From positions 1,486,910 through 1,550,909 of the forward strand of contig KL647290.1 in the NCBI GenBank assembly GCA_000727475.1: 64,000 nt of DNA, read 5' to 3'. The notes below the pieces were generated by a model. It made no database searches and was not told the DNA's origin. It saw only the letters and a program-made list of their open reading frames with translations. Numbering within the stretch: the first letter of the stretch is position 1; every line of letters starts with the position of its first letter. This DNA comes from Sarcocystis neurona (Eukaryota; Apicomplexa; Conoidasida; Eucoccidiorida; Sarcocystidae). This document shows, piece after piece, positions 1 to 13,858 of the stretch. The translations under genes and the position numbers were made by a program.

Positions 1-2560
1 TCAAAGTGTGTCCCTCGCAGTGGGCCGTATAATCCATTCTAGAATGTTGTCTACTTTTTCCAACAGCTTGATAGGCTAATAAAAGTGTACACACATGTCT
101 TGCCTACCGTATTCTTCCGCTCTGCTCGCAGCATAGCATTGGCGTTCTCGCCTGCGCGGCTTGCTCTCTTACTGCGTGTGTAGCCTAATTGACCTCAACG
201 CACATCCAAACCATGTTTCGGTCTTTTTTTTTAACATTCGCCTAAACCCTCTCTTCTTCATGCTTTCTTCATTTTGCCCATGTAGTGCAAAAGAAACGCT
301 AACCTTCTTTTCTCCCCCCCCGAACAGCGCTTCTCGGCGTGGTACTCTGGAACTGCTCCATGCGTATCCACCCCCCAGACGTGTCTTCATGGCCTCTCCG
401 GATTCCTTTCTCTGTAGCGCGTCGTACGGATTCCTTTCTCTGTAGCGCGCCCTGATGCCTCTTCACGCTTTTTCTACTTTCACTTCGTTTCTCTACTTTT
501 CTTTTTTCAACTCTCGCCCCCTGTAAGTTTCCTCCCCTCGATTTACTCTCGTCGCCGCAGATCACGTGCTGGTATTCTTTTTGTTGTTGTTGTTGTTTCC
601 CCTCCTCCTCTCCATTTTGACCTTTTTCCTACGTTTTCTCAAATTGCCGGACTTTTCTTGTCTCCGTACGATCCTGAGTGTGTCTTTTGACTCGCCGTAT
701 TCCTCTCCTCCACGATAGGCTCTCACTGCGTGAGCACCCACGTTCCCCGTGATGCGAGTCGGTGCGAAACCGCACAGGAGAACATCTTTGCGTATCTGTG
801 CGCACACATGGACCTGTATGCATTTAGGCGTGTACACACACATAAATATATCTACATGTGTGCACGGATGTGAATTTTTCACACATATATGTTTGTGTGT
901 GTGCGCATATGATTGAAAGGAGGCATAAGTCCCTGCGTGTAGTCGGTGCTTTGACGTGCCCTCTCCACACACGTGTGCAGCCGTGAACATACTCGAACGT
1001 GTAGACCACACATTTAGCGACTAACCAAGCTCACTATTCACTCGCACAAAATACAAGTAAACGTTTTGGCAGCTACCTGTTATTCGTGTATATATATATA
1101 TATATCCTGCGTATCTGTGATCGTGTACGCAAGTACACATATATATATATATGTATATGTAAAGGTACACTGTCATTCGCAATGTTGTAATAACACACGT
1201 GTGCAATTACCAAATGCCTAGAAAGTCCTCACCTCTACAGGACTGCACCTATCATTATCTCATTTGACGCAATGCACATGTGTGTGTGGATATACGAATA
1301 CTCCTTCTCAGTGGGAGAGGCAGCTGGAGAGTTGCCGTGCTGCGGCTGCGTGCTTGCTATCCGACGTCTAGCGTTTCCTTCCCGTGCGCATCGCCGGTGC
1401 AAAACAGAGCACCTCACACAAAAATGTTCACAGCCCCCCCTTGAAACTCAATCACCTACGTAGAAATATGCCCCATAGGCAGACTTACAATCGTCTCACC
1501 GCCACCATTCCTCCGCACCTGCGACGCCGCGCTACTTGTACGCACACACGAGTGATGCAGTGTCTTGCTTCTTGCGAATGCGCAACGCCCGTGCCTCGCT
1601 GAGCGTGAACGATTACTGCAGGCGGGCGGTGCGCGGCTCCCAGCTGACGAAAGACGTGCCTGCGTCCACGCGTATGGGTTCTGTGTGTAAGTATGTATGT
1701 ATATATGTATGTATACATGCATGTATATATGCGTGTGTGTATGTAGGGGTGCACGTGTGTTCTGGGCGTATGTGTGTCTACACGCATGTTGGTATTGGCC
1801 TGATAAGAGAAGACACTTCCCGCTCCCGAGCACATAAATGCGTCGCTTCCTCTACACATACAGACGTGTACAAATGCGTCCTCAGGCGCCTACGTTGAAG
1901 GGCAACAACCCAGCGGGGATGTGTCTGTAGGTGGCTCAACCGCGGCCGAACTCCTCCCCCTCGGTCTGCGTCCTCTCTGTGCTTGAATGTGCGCGCGTGC
2001 AGACAACTGCGAGGAAGTAGACAGCAGCAGCTCAGGCGATCGTGAGAATTGTCGCAGTGCATGAATATACAAGAGACGACGGCAGCAAAATATATCCGTA
2101 TCTCTTATATGGTGACTCTAGATACCGTCTTTCGTTTGCAAGTGCGTCCTAGCCGCTACCGAGCTATTGCCGAGGGCATGTAACAGCGTCGTCGGTGCGT
2201 ACGGCTGTAAAAATACGTGTATATATATATGTATTAGGTCTACGCCTGTCATGTAGTTTCTGCATACAGCAGCGTCACATGCTGAGGAATGTACGTATAT
2301 GAGTTTCTACATCTACGTGTGTGCCCGTCCCACGCGTACAGATATACGCAGTGTACAGTATGTAAGGACGTGTGTACACGTGTACAGGAAGCACTCGGGG
2401 CTTTGCAAGCGGGAAGCACATAGAGGCATCGTTCCTGTATGCATGTAGTCTGTGAAGATCTCCATATGTGTGCGTGAAACACGCGCTCAAACACAGAGGC
2501 TGAGAGGCTACGAGCCTCCCCGAGATGCAGGCGCACAGGAGCGGAAACCAACTTATCAAA
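1..2560. other. Upstream non-coding region with short microsatellites
   Basis: I see no supportable gene here. The stretch is C/T-rich at the start, with CA/TG and TA tracts around 830-900, 1084-1160 and 1690-1750. Short ORFs on both strands read as low-complexity Tyr/Ile/His/Thr strings produced by these tracts. It lies 5' of the start codon at 2561, so it should contain the promoter and 5' UTR of the plus-strand gene, but I cannot point to a specific element. Confidence 0.6.
399..454. repeat. 28-bp tandem duplication
   Basis: The segment beginning CGGATTCCTTTCTCTGTAGC at 399 recurs from 427, giving a two-copy direct repeat with a 28-base period. The second copy is followed by diverging sequence. 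It lies in non-coding DNA. Confidence 0.8.
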
Positions 2561-5500
2561 ATGGCAGAGAATCTCTTCCCTTCCCCGTATTTTCTTCCCC
2601 CCTCCCCGCGAGAAGAAAACTGCTCCTCTCCTCTCCGTCCGTCTTCGTCTGCCCCGGCCTCTCCTCTGACGCCTGACCGCCTGCAGGTGCTGGACTACTA
2701 CTACCGCCACCAGGAGAGCGACGGCTGCTGTAGCAGCACCTCCTCCCCACTCACGGCAGCAGCAGCAGCAGCCCGAGCCCCAGGAGCAGGGACGCCAAGT
2801 GCCGGAGGAGGCGGAGCAGCAGCAGCTTCAGGCGTTGAAGCAGCAGCAGCGGCGTCAGACGCAGCAACTGTGGCTGCGTCAGAGGCACCGGCAGGAGCAG
2901 CAGCAGTTGCTGGGACAGAGGAATTGCTTGCAGAAGAGGAAGAAGCAGCAGGGGAAGACAGTCCCCCACCAGCAGCAGCCGTGGTACGTTCTGAAGAAAC
3001 AGCGGCAGCAGCGGGAGCCGAAAAAGCCTCTGCAGCAGCAGCACGAGCCGTGCATGGCTTAGGGGGGAGACCCAGCTCAACAGGACCTGCGGGGGCGACA
3101 GCAGCAGCAGCACCGACAGCAGCAGCAGCACCGACAGCAGCAGCAGCAGCGGCACTCACAGGAGCAGCAGCAGCAGCACTGAGAACAGCACCCAGGCTCT
3201 CGGTTCCTCTGTGGAATTCTGCTGCTTCTGGTACGCGAGACAGTGCTGCGGCAGAATGCAAGGCAGGTGTTTTCGCTGGGCCTTATCCTTCTTCTTCTGT
3301 TATAGCAGGAGCAGGCGCGCACGCCGCCTCTTCCCACTTTCTTCAACAGCAGGAGCAGTTTGGCAACGCAGGGGCTTCTTCTTGGCAAAGCAACAGCATC
3401 CACAGAGAGCGACAGCAGGGCCGACAGCAGCAGCAAAGACAACAGCAGCAACAACGTGGGCTGCGGCTCCCGGAAGGCGGACAGCAGGCGTCTTCGTCCG
3501 GTGAAGCGCAGCAGCAGGGGCAGACGCAGGTTCTGCAGTTGAGGACGCAGCAGCAGCAGGAAGAGGACGTCTGGCTGCTTGAAGGAGGAGAACGCAGACT
3601 GCTGCGCCAAGCTCTACGAGGAAGCGGCAAGAGAACGTTTGCTGTTAGAAGCTTGCAGGAAACTTTTTCCCAGCAGCTTGGCAAACTCAGGCCGCTTCCC
3701 ATTCCTGACGACGTGCCTCGCGCTGGCCTCTCTTCACCCGATTGCGCTGTTGCTGCTGCGGAGAAGCTGCTGCGCCAACAGCAGCAGCGCAGCAATGCGG
3801 AGCACCCACACGGCAGCTCTTCACCTTCTCGCTCCACCGCCGGGCACCAGCGGCAGCAACGACAACAGCAGCAGCCTCCAGAGGCAGTGCTGCCGCAACA
3901 GCAGCAGCAGTTTCCTCCGTCGCAGCAGCACCAGGAGCCACCAGGAAAGTTCCTCTCCCCACAACAGCAGCAGAATCCTCCTCTAGGGCTGCGACAGCAG
4001 CACTTCTTCGCACGACAGCAGCCGCAGCAGTCCTCTCTGCCGCAGCCGCAACGACAGTCCCCTTCTTCGCAGCTACAGCTTCCCCACATTCCGCAGTTGC
4101 AGGGACGGCAGCAGCAGCAGCTCGAACAGCTGCTCCAGCAGCCACAGCGTCAGCAGCAGGACGCGGAGAACGGACAGCTCCGTGGAAAGCAGGAGCAGCG
4201 CGTCTGTGGTCTAACCACTGCTGCCTCTTCTTTCTCGCAACAGCTGCAACACTTTTACCCCCCCTCAACGCAGCAGGAGAACCTGCGTACTGCTGGCCAG
4301 AGTGACTCTGCTGGTGCTGCTGCAGCAGCAGCAGCAATCACTCCTGCTGCTGCAGCTTCTTCTTCTTCGACAGAGTCTCGAGCTGCGCTTTCTGTAGTGA
4401 TACGCCGGTCGGAAGGCCCTGCTGCTGCTGGTGGTGTTGCAGCTTCGGTGGTCGCAGCTAGTACGGCTGCTGCCGCTGCAACAGGGACAGGACCGGGTGC
4501 TGCTGCCGTAGCCGGTGTCCCGCAACAGGCGGCTCCTGCAGACAGCAAGAGCAATGCGGAGAGTTCTGCCAGCAGCAACAGCACCCCTGCAGTCTCAGCG
4601 ACTTTGGCTTTCTCGAGAAGAAGCTGCAGCAGCAGCAACTACAGCACTAACTGCAGCAAGCCGGTGAAAATGAACGGCTCTTCGGCGCGAGTCAGCCGGT
4701 CTGCTGATGCAGCAGCGAGAGCACCATGTGGCAGCGGCCCAGCAGCAGCAACAGCGTCCACGGCAGCTTCTGTCTCTCCTTTCGCCCTTGCTGCAGCTGC
4801 TGCAGGTCGACCGCGTTCTGCTGGAGCAGCAGTTGCGCCGTCCGCGGCGTCGCCGCCTGCCATCACCCCGCCAGCGGCCGCAACACCGGCACCAGCAACG
4901 GCGGCACGCCTAGCGACAGCAGCTACAGCACCAGCAGGACGCACAGCAGCAGCAGCAGGACCCACAGCAGCAGCAGCAGGACGCACAGCAGCGATAGCGT
5001 GCACGCCAGCAGCAGCAGCAACGGCAGCAGCCGCAGCAGGAGAGGCAGGGGCGCACGAGAGAAAAAGCGGGGGTGCTGTTTCCGGCGGTGTTGGTGCAAG
5101 CAAGCGAAAAAGTGCCTCTGCAGCACTTATTCCCGCGGTTGCATACAAACTGTCAAGCGGCTCTTCAGCTGCTGCTCCTGCTGCTGGATTACCTGCTTCA
5201 GCTGCCCCCACAAGTGCTGCTGCTGCCGCCATTAGCTCAACCGACGCTGTTGTTGGTGCAGCGGCAGATCCTCTGCCTGCTGCTGCTCCTGCTACTCTTC
5301 TTCCTTCTCCTTCGCGTCCTGCTGCAGCAGCCTCTCGTCGGCTCTCCCCTGTTCCTGCCGCTCTCTTGTCTCCGCTTGCGCCCGCTGCTGCCGCTGCGGC
5401 GTTGTCGCCGTTCGCTGCTGCATGCGGAGGAAGTTTCTACGAGGACCTGCGGCAACTGCGGGATGCATGCTACACAGCAGAAGATGAACAGCATTTGAAA

Positions 5501-8500
5501 GCTTTTACGTTTTATCCTTCTCTCCCCGTAAGGAGAAGAAGCAGCAGACGTTCCTCATCCGCTGCTTCCGCTGCCGTGCAGAACGTACGACGCTCTCTCA
5601 CTGCTCTCACCCCTTGGCCTACTGCTGCTTCCGCTCCTCCTCCTGCTGCAGCAGCTGCTGCGACTCCTGCTGCTTCTCTCATTCCTCCTCCTGCTGCAAC
5701 TGCTGCTGCGACACCTGCTGCAGCTACGGCTCCTGCTGCTGCTGCGGCTACTCCTGCCGCTGTTGCTGCTCCCACGCCTCCTGCTGCAAGTCCATCTCCT
5801 CACCATACCGCTGGTGTTGCAGCCGCTCTTCCTCTTGCCGCCGGCGCATTTGCTGCTGCTCGTTCAACTTCTGCTGCGGCTCTCTATCCGGCTTCTGCCA
5901 CTACTACACGTCCTGCTACTGCTGTTGGTGCAGTTCCAGGTGCCGGTGCTGCTCCTGGTGTAACCATTGCTGCTGGTGCCGCTGCTGACAGCACTGCTGC
6001 TCCTGCTGCTGTCATCACTGCTGCTGGTACTACTGCTCCCGCCGCCGCCCCTGCTATTGCTTGTTCTGCTGCCGCTGCTGGTCGTGCTGCTACTGCTTCC
6101 CCAAGTGCTGCAGGCGTTGATGCCGCCCTACGTCCGGCGGCTGCTGCTGAAGCAGCACGCCCCCCTACTTCCACTGCTGCTGGTCCCACTTCTCTTCCTC
6201 CTCTTGCTGCAGCCGCTCTCGCGAAGCCCCCAACTCCTGCTGCAGCTGTTGCTCAGTTTGCTGCTGCTGCTGCTGTTGCTATGTCTCCTGCTGCGGCTGC
6301 CTCCTCTGGCACGACTGCTGCTGCAGAGCCCCATCAAAAGGCTATCCCACTGGCTGCTACCCGCGCTCCAGCTGCTGCTGCTACTACGTCCGATGGAGCC
6401 GCTCCTGGGGGTGTTCCTGCCTCTGCTGCCCACGCCGATGAGGGCGAACTGCTCGCCATTTCTCCCTCTGCTGCGTTTTTCTCTCCTGCTATCGCGCAGA
6501 CTTTCGTTCAGTCGCCCGCCGCCGAGCGTGTGGCTGCTGGTGGGACTGCTGCGTTTCCTTCCGCTGCAGCAGTAATATCTCCCGCAAAGAGAACATGCAA
6601 ATTGACTATTGCTGCCTCTCCGTCTCCTGCGCACACGCTGCTCGGTGCAAACGCTGCTGCTGTTGGTGTTCTTCCTTTTCCATCTCCTTTGCACGCTATT
6701 GCTGTTCCAGCAGCAACTACTTCTGCGTCTGCGTCGGGAGCAGCAGCTGCTGCTGCGTCTTCTGCTGCTCGCGTTTCTTCTGTCGTTGCATCGCCTCCTG
6801 CTGCTACTGTAGACGCTACTGCTGCTGCAGCTGCTGTTATGTCTTCTGCTGCTCACGTTTCTTCAGTCATTGCATCGCCTGCTGCTGCTGTAGACGCTGC
6901 TCCTGTGGAAACAGGTTCGAGCGGAGGACAGCAGCAACAGCAGCAGGGACGCGCGATGAGTCCCTCCACGGCAGCAGCGCTGCAGCGTAGCTTCCGTGCT
7001 GCAACACACCAAGGAGCAGCAACAGCAGCAGCAGCGACAGCAGAATTCGCAGCGGCAAACACCTCAACGAGAGCCACAGCAGCACCACCAGTAGCCGCAA
7101 TCACAGCAGCAACATCGGCAAGACCAAGAGCAAACGGCAGAACAGAAGACGGCAGGACAGCAAACGGCAGAACAGCAAGTGGCGCACCACCTAGACCGGC
7201 GACGCCTGTTTGTGGGGTGCAGCACGGGCGAACAGCAGCAGCAAGAGCTGGGACAAGGCTAATTGCGTCACCTGCGGCTGGCTTAGCAGCAACAGCGGGC
7301 AGAGAAGCATCACTCACAGCAGCCACTAGAGAAACAACAGGAGCAGCAGGAAGCGTCGTCGCAGCGGTAGAAGATACAACTGGACAGACAGCTGCAGCAG
7401 AGGCAGCTGGGAAAGCAGCAGCAGGAGCAGCCACACAAACAGAAGCAGTAGCAGCATACCGACTGACGCCACCAGCAACGGCAGCATCCCACACAGCAGC
7501 AGCAACACATGGACGAATACCAGCAGCAGCTGCCACAGCCATTCCAGCAGCACCGAAGAAGCGGGAGCACCTGCAGACGTGGCGCAGCGCGAGTTGTCGC
7601 AGCAGCAGCAGCAGTCCGGCCGCAGCAGCTGCACACAGCAGCCCAGCGGCACACCTCACTGTAGAGGAAGAGGAAACAGCAGGAACAGCAGCAGTAGTAC
7701 CAACAGAAGCAGCAGCAGCAGCAAATAGAGCTGCACGCGAAGTGCGAGGAGGAGGAGGCGACACAGCAGCGGGTGGCGGCACCGTAGTGACCAGCAGCAG
7801 CAGCAATAGGAGCAGCAGGAACAGGGGGAAGGAGATCAGCAGCGGTATCGAGGGTAGAAACGCGTCGTGCCGTCATATAGAAGCGGCTCTGAACAACAGA
7901 GCTGCAAGCAGTCGCAACATGCCAACCAGGTTGCCGCAGCCAGGCAGCAGCCGCTCACTGCTCAGCAGCCGCAATAGCAAGGAGGAGAAACAGCTTCTCG
8001 TTCCCCTATTACCTAATTCTCGTGCTGCTACTCCTCCTTTCAACAGCAACGACGCTGCTGCTGCTGCCGTTCCCGGCCCTCCTGCAGACACTGCAGTTGC
8101 CGCTGCTGCCACTACCACCTCCACTGCTGCTTCTACTGCTTTCCGCTTCTCTGCTGGTGCTGCTTTTGCTGGCCAACCTGCTGCCGCTTGTGTTCAGCAG
8201 CTGCCGCAGACTCGCGTGCCTTCTCCTATCCCCAAGCAACCGCAGCCATGCCAGCAGCAACAGCAGCAGCCGCAACAGCAGCAGTCGCAACAGCAGCAGC
8301 AGCAACAGGAGCAGCAGCAGCGTTTGTGTGCTGCAGCAGGGGTGCCCGACGGAAGCGACTACAATGCGGGACGCGCTGCTGATAAGAGGAGGACGACAAA
8401 GGAAAAATCAACAGAAGGCGTCGCAGCAGCTGCAGCCGAAGCCAACACATCTCCACACTCCGCAACACAAGCAGCAGCAGCACGAGCAACGGCGATAGGA

Positions 8501-11500
8501 ACTGCGGCAACAGAAGGAGCAGCAATAGCAGCAAGGCAGACAACAGCAGTAGGAGTCACTCCACTAGTGGCTGCTGTGTGGCCTTCTCCTGCTGCCACGG
8601 TAGCTTCCCGTATTCCTGCTGCTGCAACAGCTTATCGCAGACTTGCTGCCGCTTCTTCTCGGAGGGCCGTTGCGGCTGGAGGAGAAGTCACCGCGACAGC
8701 AAAAGAAGCAGCGCCAGAAGCGCTTGCATCACAAACAACAGCCCTCACTGAGAAGGAGAATCCAGCGCCAGAGACTGCAGCAGCAGAGGCCCGACGAGCA
8801 GCAGCAGAAGGAGAAAATGCAGCAGCAGGAGCAGCAGCACAGGCAACGGCAGCGGCACGAGTGTTGCCCACTGCCCTAGCAGCAGGGACCGTGTCCAGTG
8901 CTGCAGCAGAGGCAGGAGGCAGTGTGCTTCCCGCTGCAGCAGCAGCCGCTGCAGCAGCCATCCCGTCCGCAGAAGAAGAAGCAGCAGCAGCAGGAAGGGC
9001 AGCGGCTACTTTTAGGGCTACAAGTGAAGCGACTGCAGCAGCAGCAGAACCAGATGCAGCGCATGAAACTTTCGCAGCAGCGGAAGAAGCGGCAAGAGAT
9101 GGAGGAGGCGGTGTTCTGCCGGGAGCAAGGGAAAGAGTCGCGGGAAGTGGCAGCGACAGCATCGGCAAGAGAATCGCAGCAGCAGCAGTAGCAGCACCGC
9201 AGCACTCGCCGCAGGGAGACGCCGGTGAAGGCGAACAAACTGCTGCAGCGGACACGACGGAGCAGCCGCAGCAGCAACAGCAAGGAGAAAGATACAGGCC
9301 AGCGGCGACCGCACCTGCTCTTCACGCTGAAAAGACGCATGCGCAGGACATCGCTAGAGCAGCAGCAAAGAACCAATTAGCAACAGCAGCGAGGGAGGCA
9401 CCAGCAGCAGGAGCACGCGGTGAAGAGACAGCGCCGGCAGTGGCAGGGGAAGCAGCAATAGCAGCCGACGAAGATGCGATAGGAGCAACAGCAGCAGAAG
9501 GTTTAGCAGTAGGTTGCTGCGGGGGCCACCCGACGACGGAGAAGAACGACAAAGGAACGGCGGCAAATTGCCTCATAGGTGCTGCTGCAGGAGCGCTCGG
9601 AGAGAGAGAAATGTTCCGTGCTGCTGCTACCCCGCATGTTCCTCCTGCTGCTAAGGCTGCGTCAGTGGCTGCTGTTACTGCTGCTTTTGCTGCAGGTGCT
9701 GCTTCCCCCAGTGCTGCTGCTGCTTTCGCTGCTACCACCGCAGCAACTCCTTGCGCACCTGAGCCTCCCGCTGCTGCTGCTGTTCGTGAAGCTTCTGGAG
9801 CTCCAGTACCTGCCCCTGTTCCTGATGCTGTTGCTCCCCTCCCTGCTGCTGCTGCTGCCGAACCTGCTGCTGGTGCTGCTTCTGCAGCTTCTGCTGCAGG
9901 AAGACCTGCTGCTGCAACTCCTGCTGCTCCTGTTGCGGCAGTTCCTGCTGTTGTGGCCGCAGCGTCGCCAGTGGCCTTCCCTGTACGTCTCGCCACTGCA
10001 GCTCTGACTACTGCTGCTGCTGCTACCACACCAGCGTCTGTAGCTGCTGCTGCTGCTGCGATTGCTGATGCTTGTACACTGCGCGAAGGCGATTCTCATC
10101 TTCCTACTTCTTGCTCTTCTGCTGCTTCTTCAAGCCAAGACTTTGGGACTCACTACCCCCGCCGCTCCTCTGCTTCTCTGTTCTTTGCTTCTTCCCCTAC
10201 AAACTCTTCCTCTCGTTCTGCTGCTACCTCTGCCTTGCCTTCGCCTCTGCGCTCCTCTCCTGCTGCTGCTGCGACTGCTGCGTCCCAGCGTGACCGTCCT
10301 GCTGCCGCTGCTTCACCTACTGACATTGCCTCTCACCTGGCTCCTGCTGCTGCTGCTGCTCCTCCTCCTGCTGCTCCTCCTCCTCCTCCTCTTGATGCTC
10401 GTCCTCCTCCTGATGCTCCTCGTCCTTCTGATGCTGCTGCTCTTCATCTTCCCGCTGCTGCTGCCGCTGTGCCGCCTGCCGCCCCCGCCCATGTGACTAG
10501 AGCTGCAGCTGCTGCAAGTTCTACTGCTGCCGCGTTCTCAGCTGCAGTTCCTCCTCCAATATATTCGGCAGCAGCAAGTGCTGCACTTATTTCTTCTTCA
10601 GCACTTTCTGGAGCTGGTGTTAGCTGCTTCGCTGCTGCTGGTGTTGGCTCACCGCAAGCAGGGGGTGGTGCTGCGGCCGGTGCCGGGAAAGAGAGACGGC
10701 AGTCGCAGCAGCCGCTGGGGCCGCAGCAGCAACAGCAGCAGGAGCAACGGCAGGAGCTTCAGGAGGAGGGAGACATAGGGCAACAGCAAGTCCAAGGACA
10801 ACAGCAGCCGCAGGCAGAATTGCAGCAGGGCTCACAGCAACAGCGGCACAGGCATCAGCAACAGCGGCAGGCGCGACAGTCGCAGCAGAAGAAGGCAGAG
10901 ATGCCACGACACGTCCTGCTTCTGCAACAGCAGCAACAACCACAGCACCAGCAGTACCTACAGCAGCAGCAGTACCTACACCAGCAGCAGCAGCTCCAGC
11001 AGCGACTCCAGCAGCAGCAACAGCTACAGCACCAGCAGCAGCTACAGCAGCAACAGCGACTACAGCAGCCGCAGCGACTCCAGCACTCGCAGGAGATACA
11101 GCAGAAACAGCAGCCACAGGAGCAGCAGGAGGAGACAGTGGCAGCAGAAATCAAACCGGTGCAGCCGGAAGCGCGATTGATTTCGGCAAGAACCTCTTAT
11201 ACACCTGCGGCCACTGCTGCGGCTTCTCGGCATCTCGCTGCTGGGTCTGCTGCTGTGACCGCCATCGCTCTTGAAGAGGCGAGTGTTGCTTCTGCTGCTG
11301 CGCGAGCCGCTGATGCTGACGAATCAGCTGCTGCTCATGCGATTGTTCCTGCGACTGCTCTTGCTGCTGCCCCTGATGGAAGTGCTGGTGCTGAAAGTGC
11401 TGCTGCAGGTAGCGCTGGTGCCGCGGCAGCAGGAAAAGCTGATGCACCTGTTGCAGCAAGGCGGCTTCCTCCCCCGCACGGAGCTCAACACAGCAGCAGC

Positions 11501-13858
11501 AACGGTCCTGACGACAGAAGCAGCAGTGGCAGTTGCGCTAGCAGTAGGAGCAACAGCAGAAGCAGCAACACCAGAAGCAGTAAAAGCAGCAACAGCAGAA
11601 GCAGGAAAAGCAGCAACAGCAGCAGCAATAGTAGCGTGCGACAAGGTAGCAGGAGCGCGTGGTGCCTCCGCAGGCAGATGGAAGAAGAAGAGAAGAGAGA
11701 GGAAGAGGAGAACTGCAGCAAGGAGAGCTCCTGCAGCAACAGCAGAAGCAGAAGTATGACTGGTAACAGCAGCAGCAGCAGCAGACTTAGCACCGCAGGG
11801 ATGGGCGCCGCTGCGGAAGATTCTCTTTTTTCTTCGCCTCCCTGCTGCTACTCTATTTCTCCGTTCGGCAGCAGAGCCGTGCTCCAAGGTGCCGCGCCAC
11901 TGCAGCAGCCGCAGAGGCGCCAGCGCAGCAGCAGTTGCTTTTGCTGCTCTTCTCCACACGCGGCAGCATCACCTGTTCCCTTCTCTCTCATCACCGCAGC
12001 CACAGCAACGGCAACAGCAGAACAAGCACAAGCAGAGGAAGAAGAGAAAGCAGCAGCAGCAGCGCCAGCAGCAAATTTGGCTGCAAGAGATGCAGAGGTC
12101 GGCGCAGGGGGTGGAGCAGGGGGAATACTGCTGCGCTCTCAAGGAATCAGTGTAGCAGCGGCAGCAGGACCCTCTACGGCCGCCAATTCTGGGAAGAAGA
12201 GAAGCGAGCGGCCTTGTGCCGACGGCCGCCAGCAAGAGAATCAGCAGCTGCGAGGGAGTGGACAGCAGGAAGAGCAACAGCAGCAATGTCAACGACAAAA
12301 TTTGACATGTGAGACGGGTAGACAGCACCTGCTAGAGCAGCAGCAGTGCCGGAACCTACGGCAGAAGAAGAAGCAGCAGCACAGCAGGCGGGCAACCACA
12401 CGTGTGTTTGCTCAAAAAGCTGCTGCGGCTGCTGCTGTTGCTGCCGGCCGTGCGGCTTCTTCTGTTCACGCAGCAGGAGCTGGAGCCGCAGCAGCTTCTG
12501 GAATACGAAGACTCTTCGTGCCAGCAGTAGGAAGAACAGCCGCTGAACAAGCAACAGCAGCAGCGCCCTACGCAGCAGCAGGAGCAGCAGCAGGGGAAGC
12601 AGGGGGAGCGGGGGGACAGGCAGTAGAAGCGGCAAGTGGTGCCTGTGGGGGAAGGAGAGGAAGGATAGTAGCAACAAGAGCAGCAGCTGCAGCAGCAAAA
12701 GGGAAAAGCACAGCAGCTGAGGAAACTCTCACAGCAACAACAAGAACAACAGCAGCAGCAGCACAGATGAGGTCGTTAGTCCCCGCGGCAGTCCCACCAG
12801 GGGAAGCAGCTGCTGAAGCCGTGGGCAGGGATCACACAGAAGCAGCTGCAGCTGCTGTAGAAGACGGAGATGCAGGAGGGACAACGAGAACAGCAGGAGG
12901 AGAAGAGGCAGCAGCAGCAGAGCGCAGCGTGGACGAGCGCGTGTTGAAAGCGTGCACATGCGATGGACGTGGGGTGGTCAAGCGAGAGAGGGCTACAACA
13001 GCCTTGCAGGAACATCAGGAGACAGCCGCCGCAGCAGCAACAGCAGCAGCGTCCAGAGGAGCAGCGGCAGGAGGAGCGATAGCAGCGGCAGGGGGAGAGG
13101 CAGGAGAGGGAAGAGCAGCAGGAGAAGGAAGAGGACGAACAGCAGTATTAGCGGTGGACAGCGTCAGAGGAGAAGCAACTGATATTGTCGAGAGTGAAGC
13201 AGATACTGCGGAAGGACAAGAAGAAGCAGCCCCGGCAGCAGCAAAAATGAAGCAGGTGCTGCGGCGAGGCTCCCGTGGGTCGGGGCTGCTGCGGCTGCTG
13301 CCTTTTAAAGTGCTGCGTCGCAAAGGATTCTCTTTCTTGCGTTTTTTGAAGTTGAAGAAGCACACACGAACATCTTCTCTTCCTTCGCTTTCTTCTTCTG
13401 CTGCCTCTTCCGCTTCCCCGTCTGCTGCTCCTATCCCTGCTTCTGCAGCTCCTGTCGACGCTCCTGCTGCGCGTGCCTCTGCTGCTCGTGCTGCTCGTCG
13501 AGCCACGTCTCCTGCTGCTGGTTCTTCTTCTTCTTGTTCGCCGTCTTCTGCTGCGGGCCCTCCCGCTGCTTCTCAGGCCTCTTCTCCTCTTGACTCTTTT
13601 TCTGCTGCTGCTGCTGCTGCAGAAGCAGCAGCACCCCCGCCCGCACCAGGACCAGCAGAAGAAGAGCAGAGACCGCGAGCAGGAGGCAAATCTTTGCTGG
13701 CTACTGTCGCAGCCTCGGCCAAGCGTTGGGCAGCAGCTGCCCTCACTGCTGCTGTTGCTGCTGCTGCAGAGGCTCTCCTTGACGCTGAGGCCTGTGCTGC
13801 TCTTGGCGAGGCCCTGCCTCCTCTCTTTGCGAATCTCCCGGACGTCGCTAGTCACACG
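2561..13858 (+). CDS. Exon 1: ~3766-residue Ala/Gln/Ser-rich region ending in the start of the allantoicase fold
   Basis: The reading frame stays open for 11.3 kb and is dominated by homopolymer runs: Ala (GCA or GCT), Gln (for example 3340-4200, 8230-8330, 10690-11140) and Ser (7790-7830, 11510-11780). Non-repetitive islands are the N-terminus (MAENLFPSPYFLPPSP), SFYEDLRQLRDACYTAEDEQ near 5435-5495, a basic island FKVLRRKGFSFLRFLKLKKH near 13305-13365, and the C-terminal LPPLFANLPDVASHT. That last piece matches the first strand of allantoicases and anchors the frame at the 3' end. A GTAATT donor follows codon 3766. Hidden introns inside this ORF cannot be excluded. Another frame also shows natural-looking helical stretches (around 3579-3760 and 5073-5290) but carries stop codons. 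The Ala frame is two or more substitutions away from any stop, so length alone is weak proof. Confidence 0.5.

Noticed and set aside
1020..1210. Possible CRISPR-like or regularly spaced repeats among the TA/TG tracts
   Set aside because: The genome is clearly eukaryotic, and the repeats are simple microsatellites without conserved repeat and unique spacer structure.
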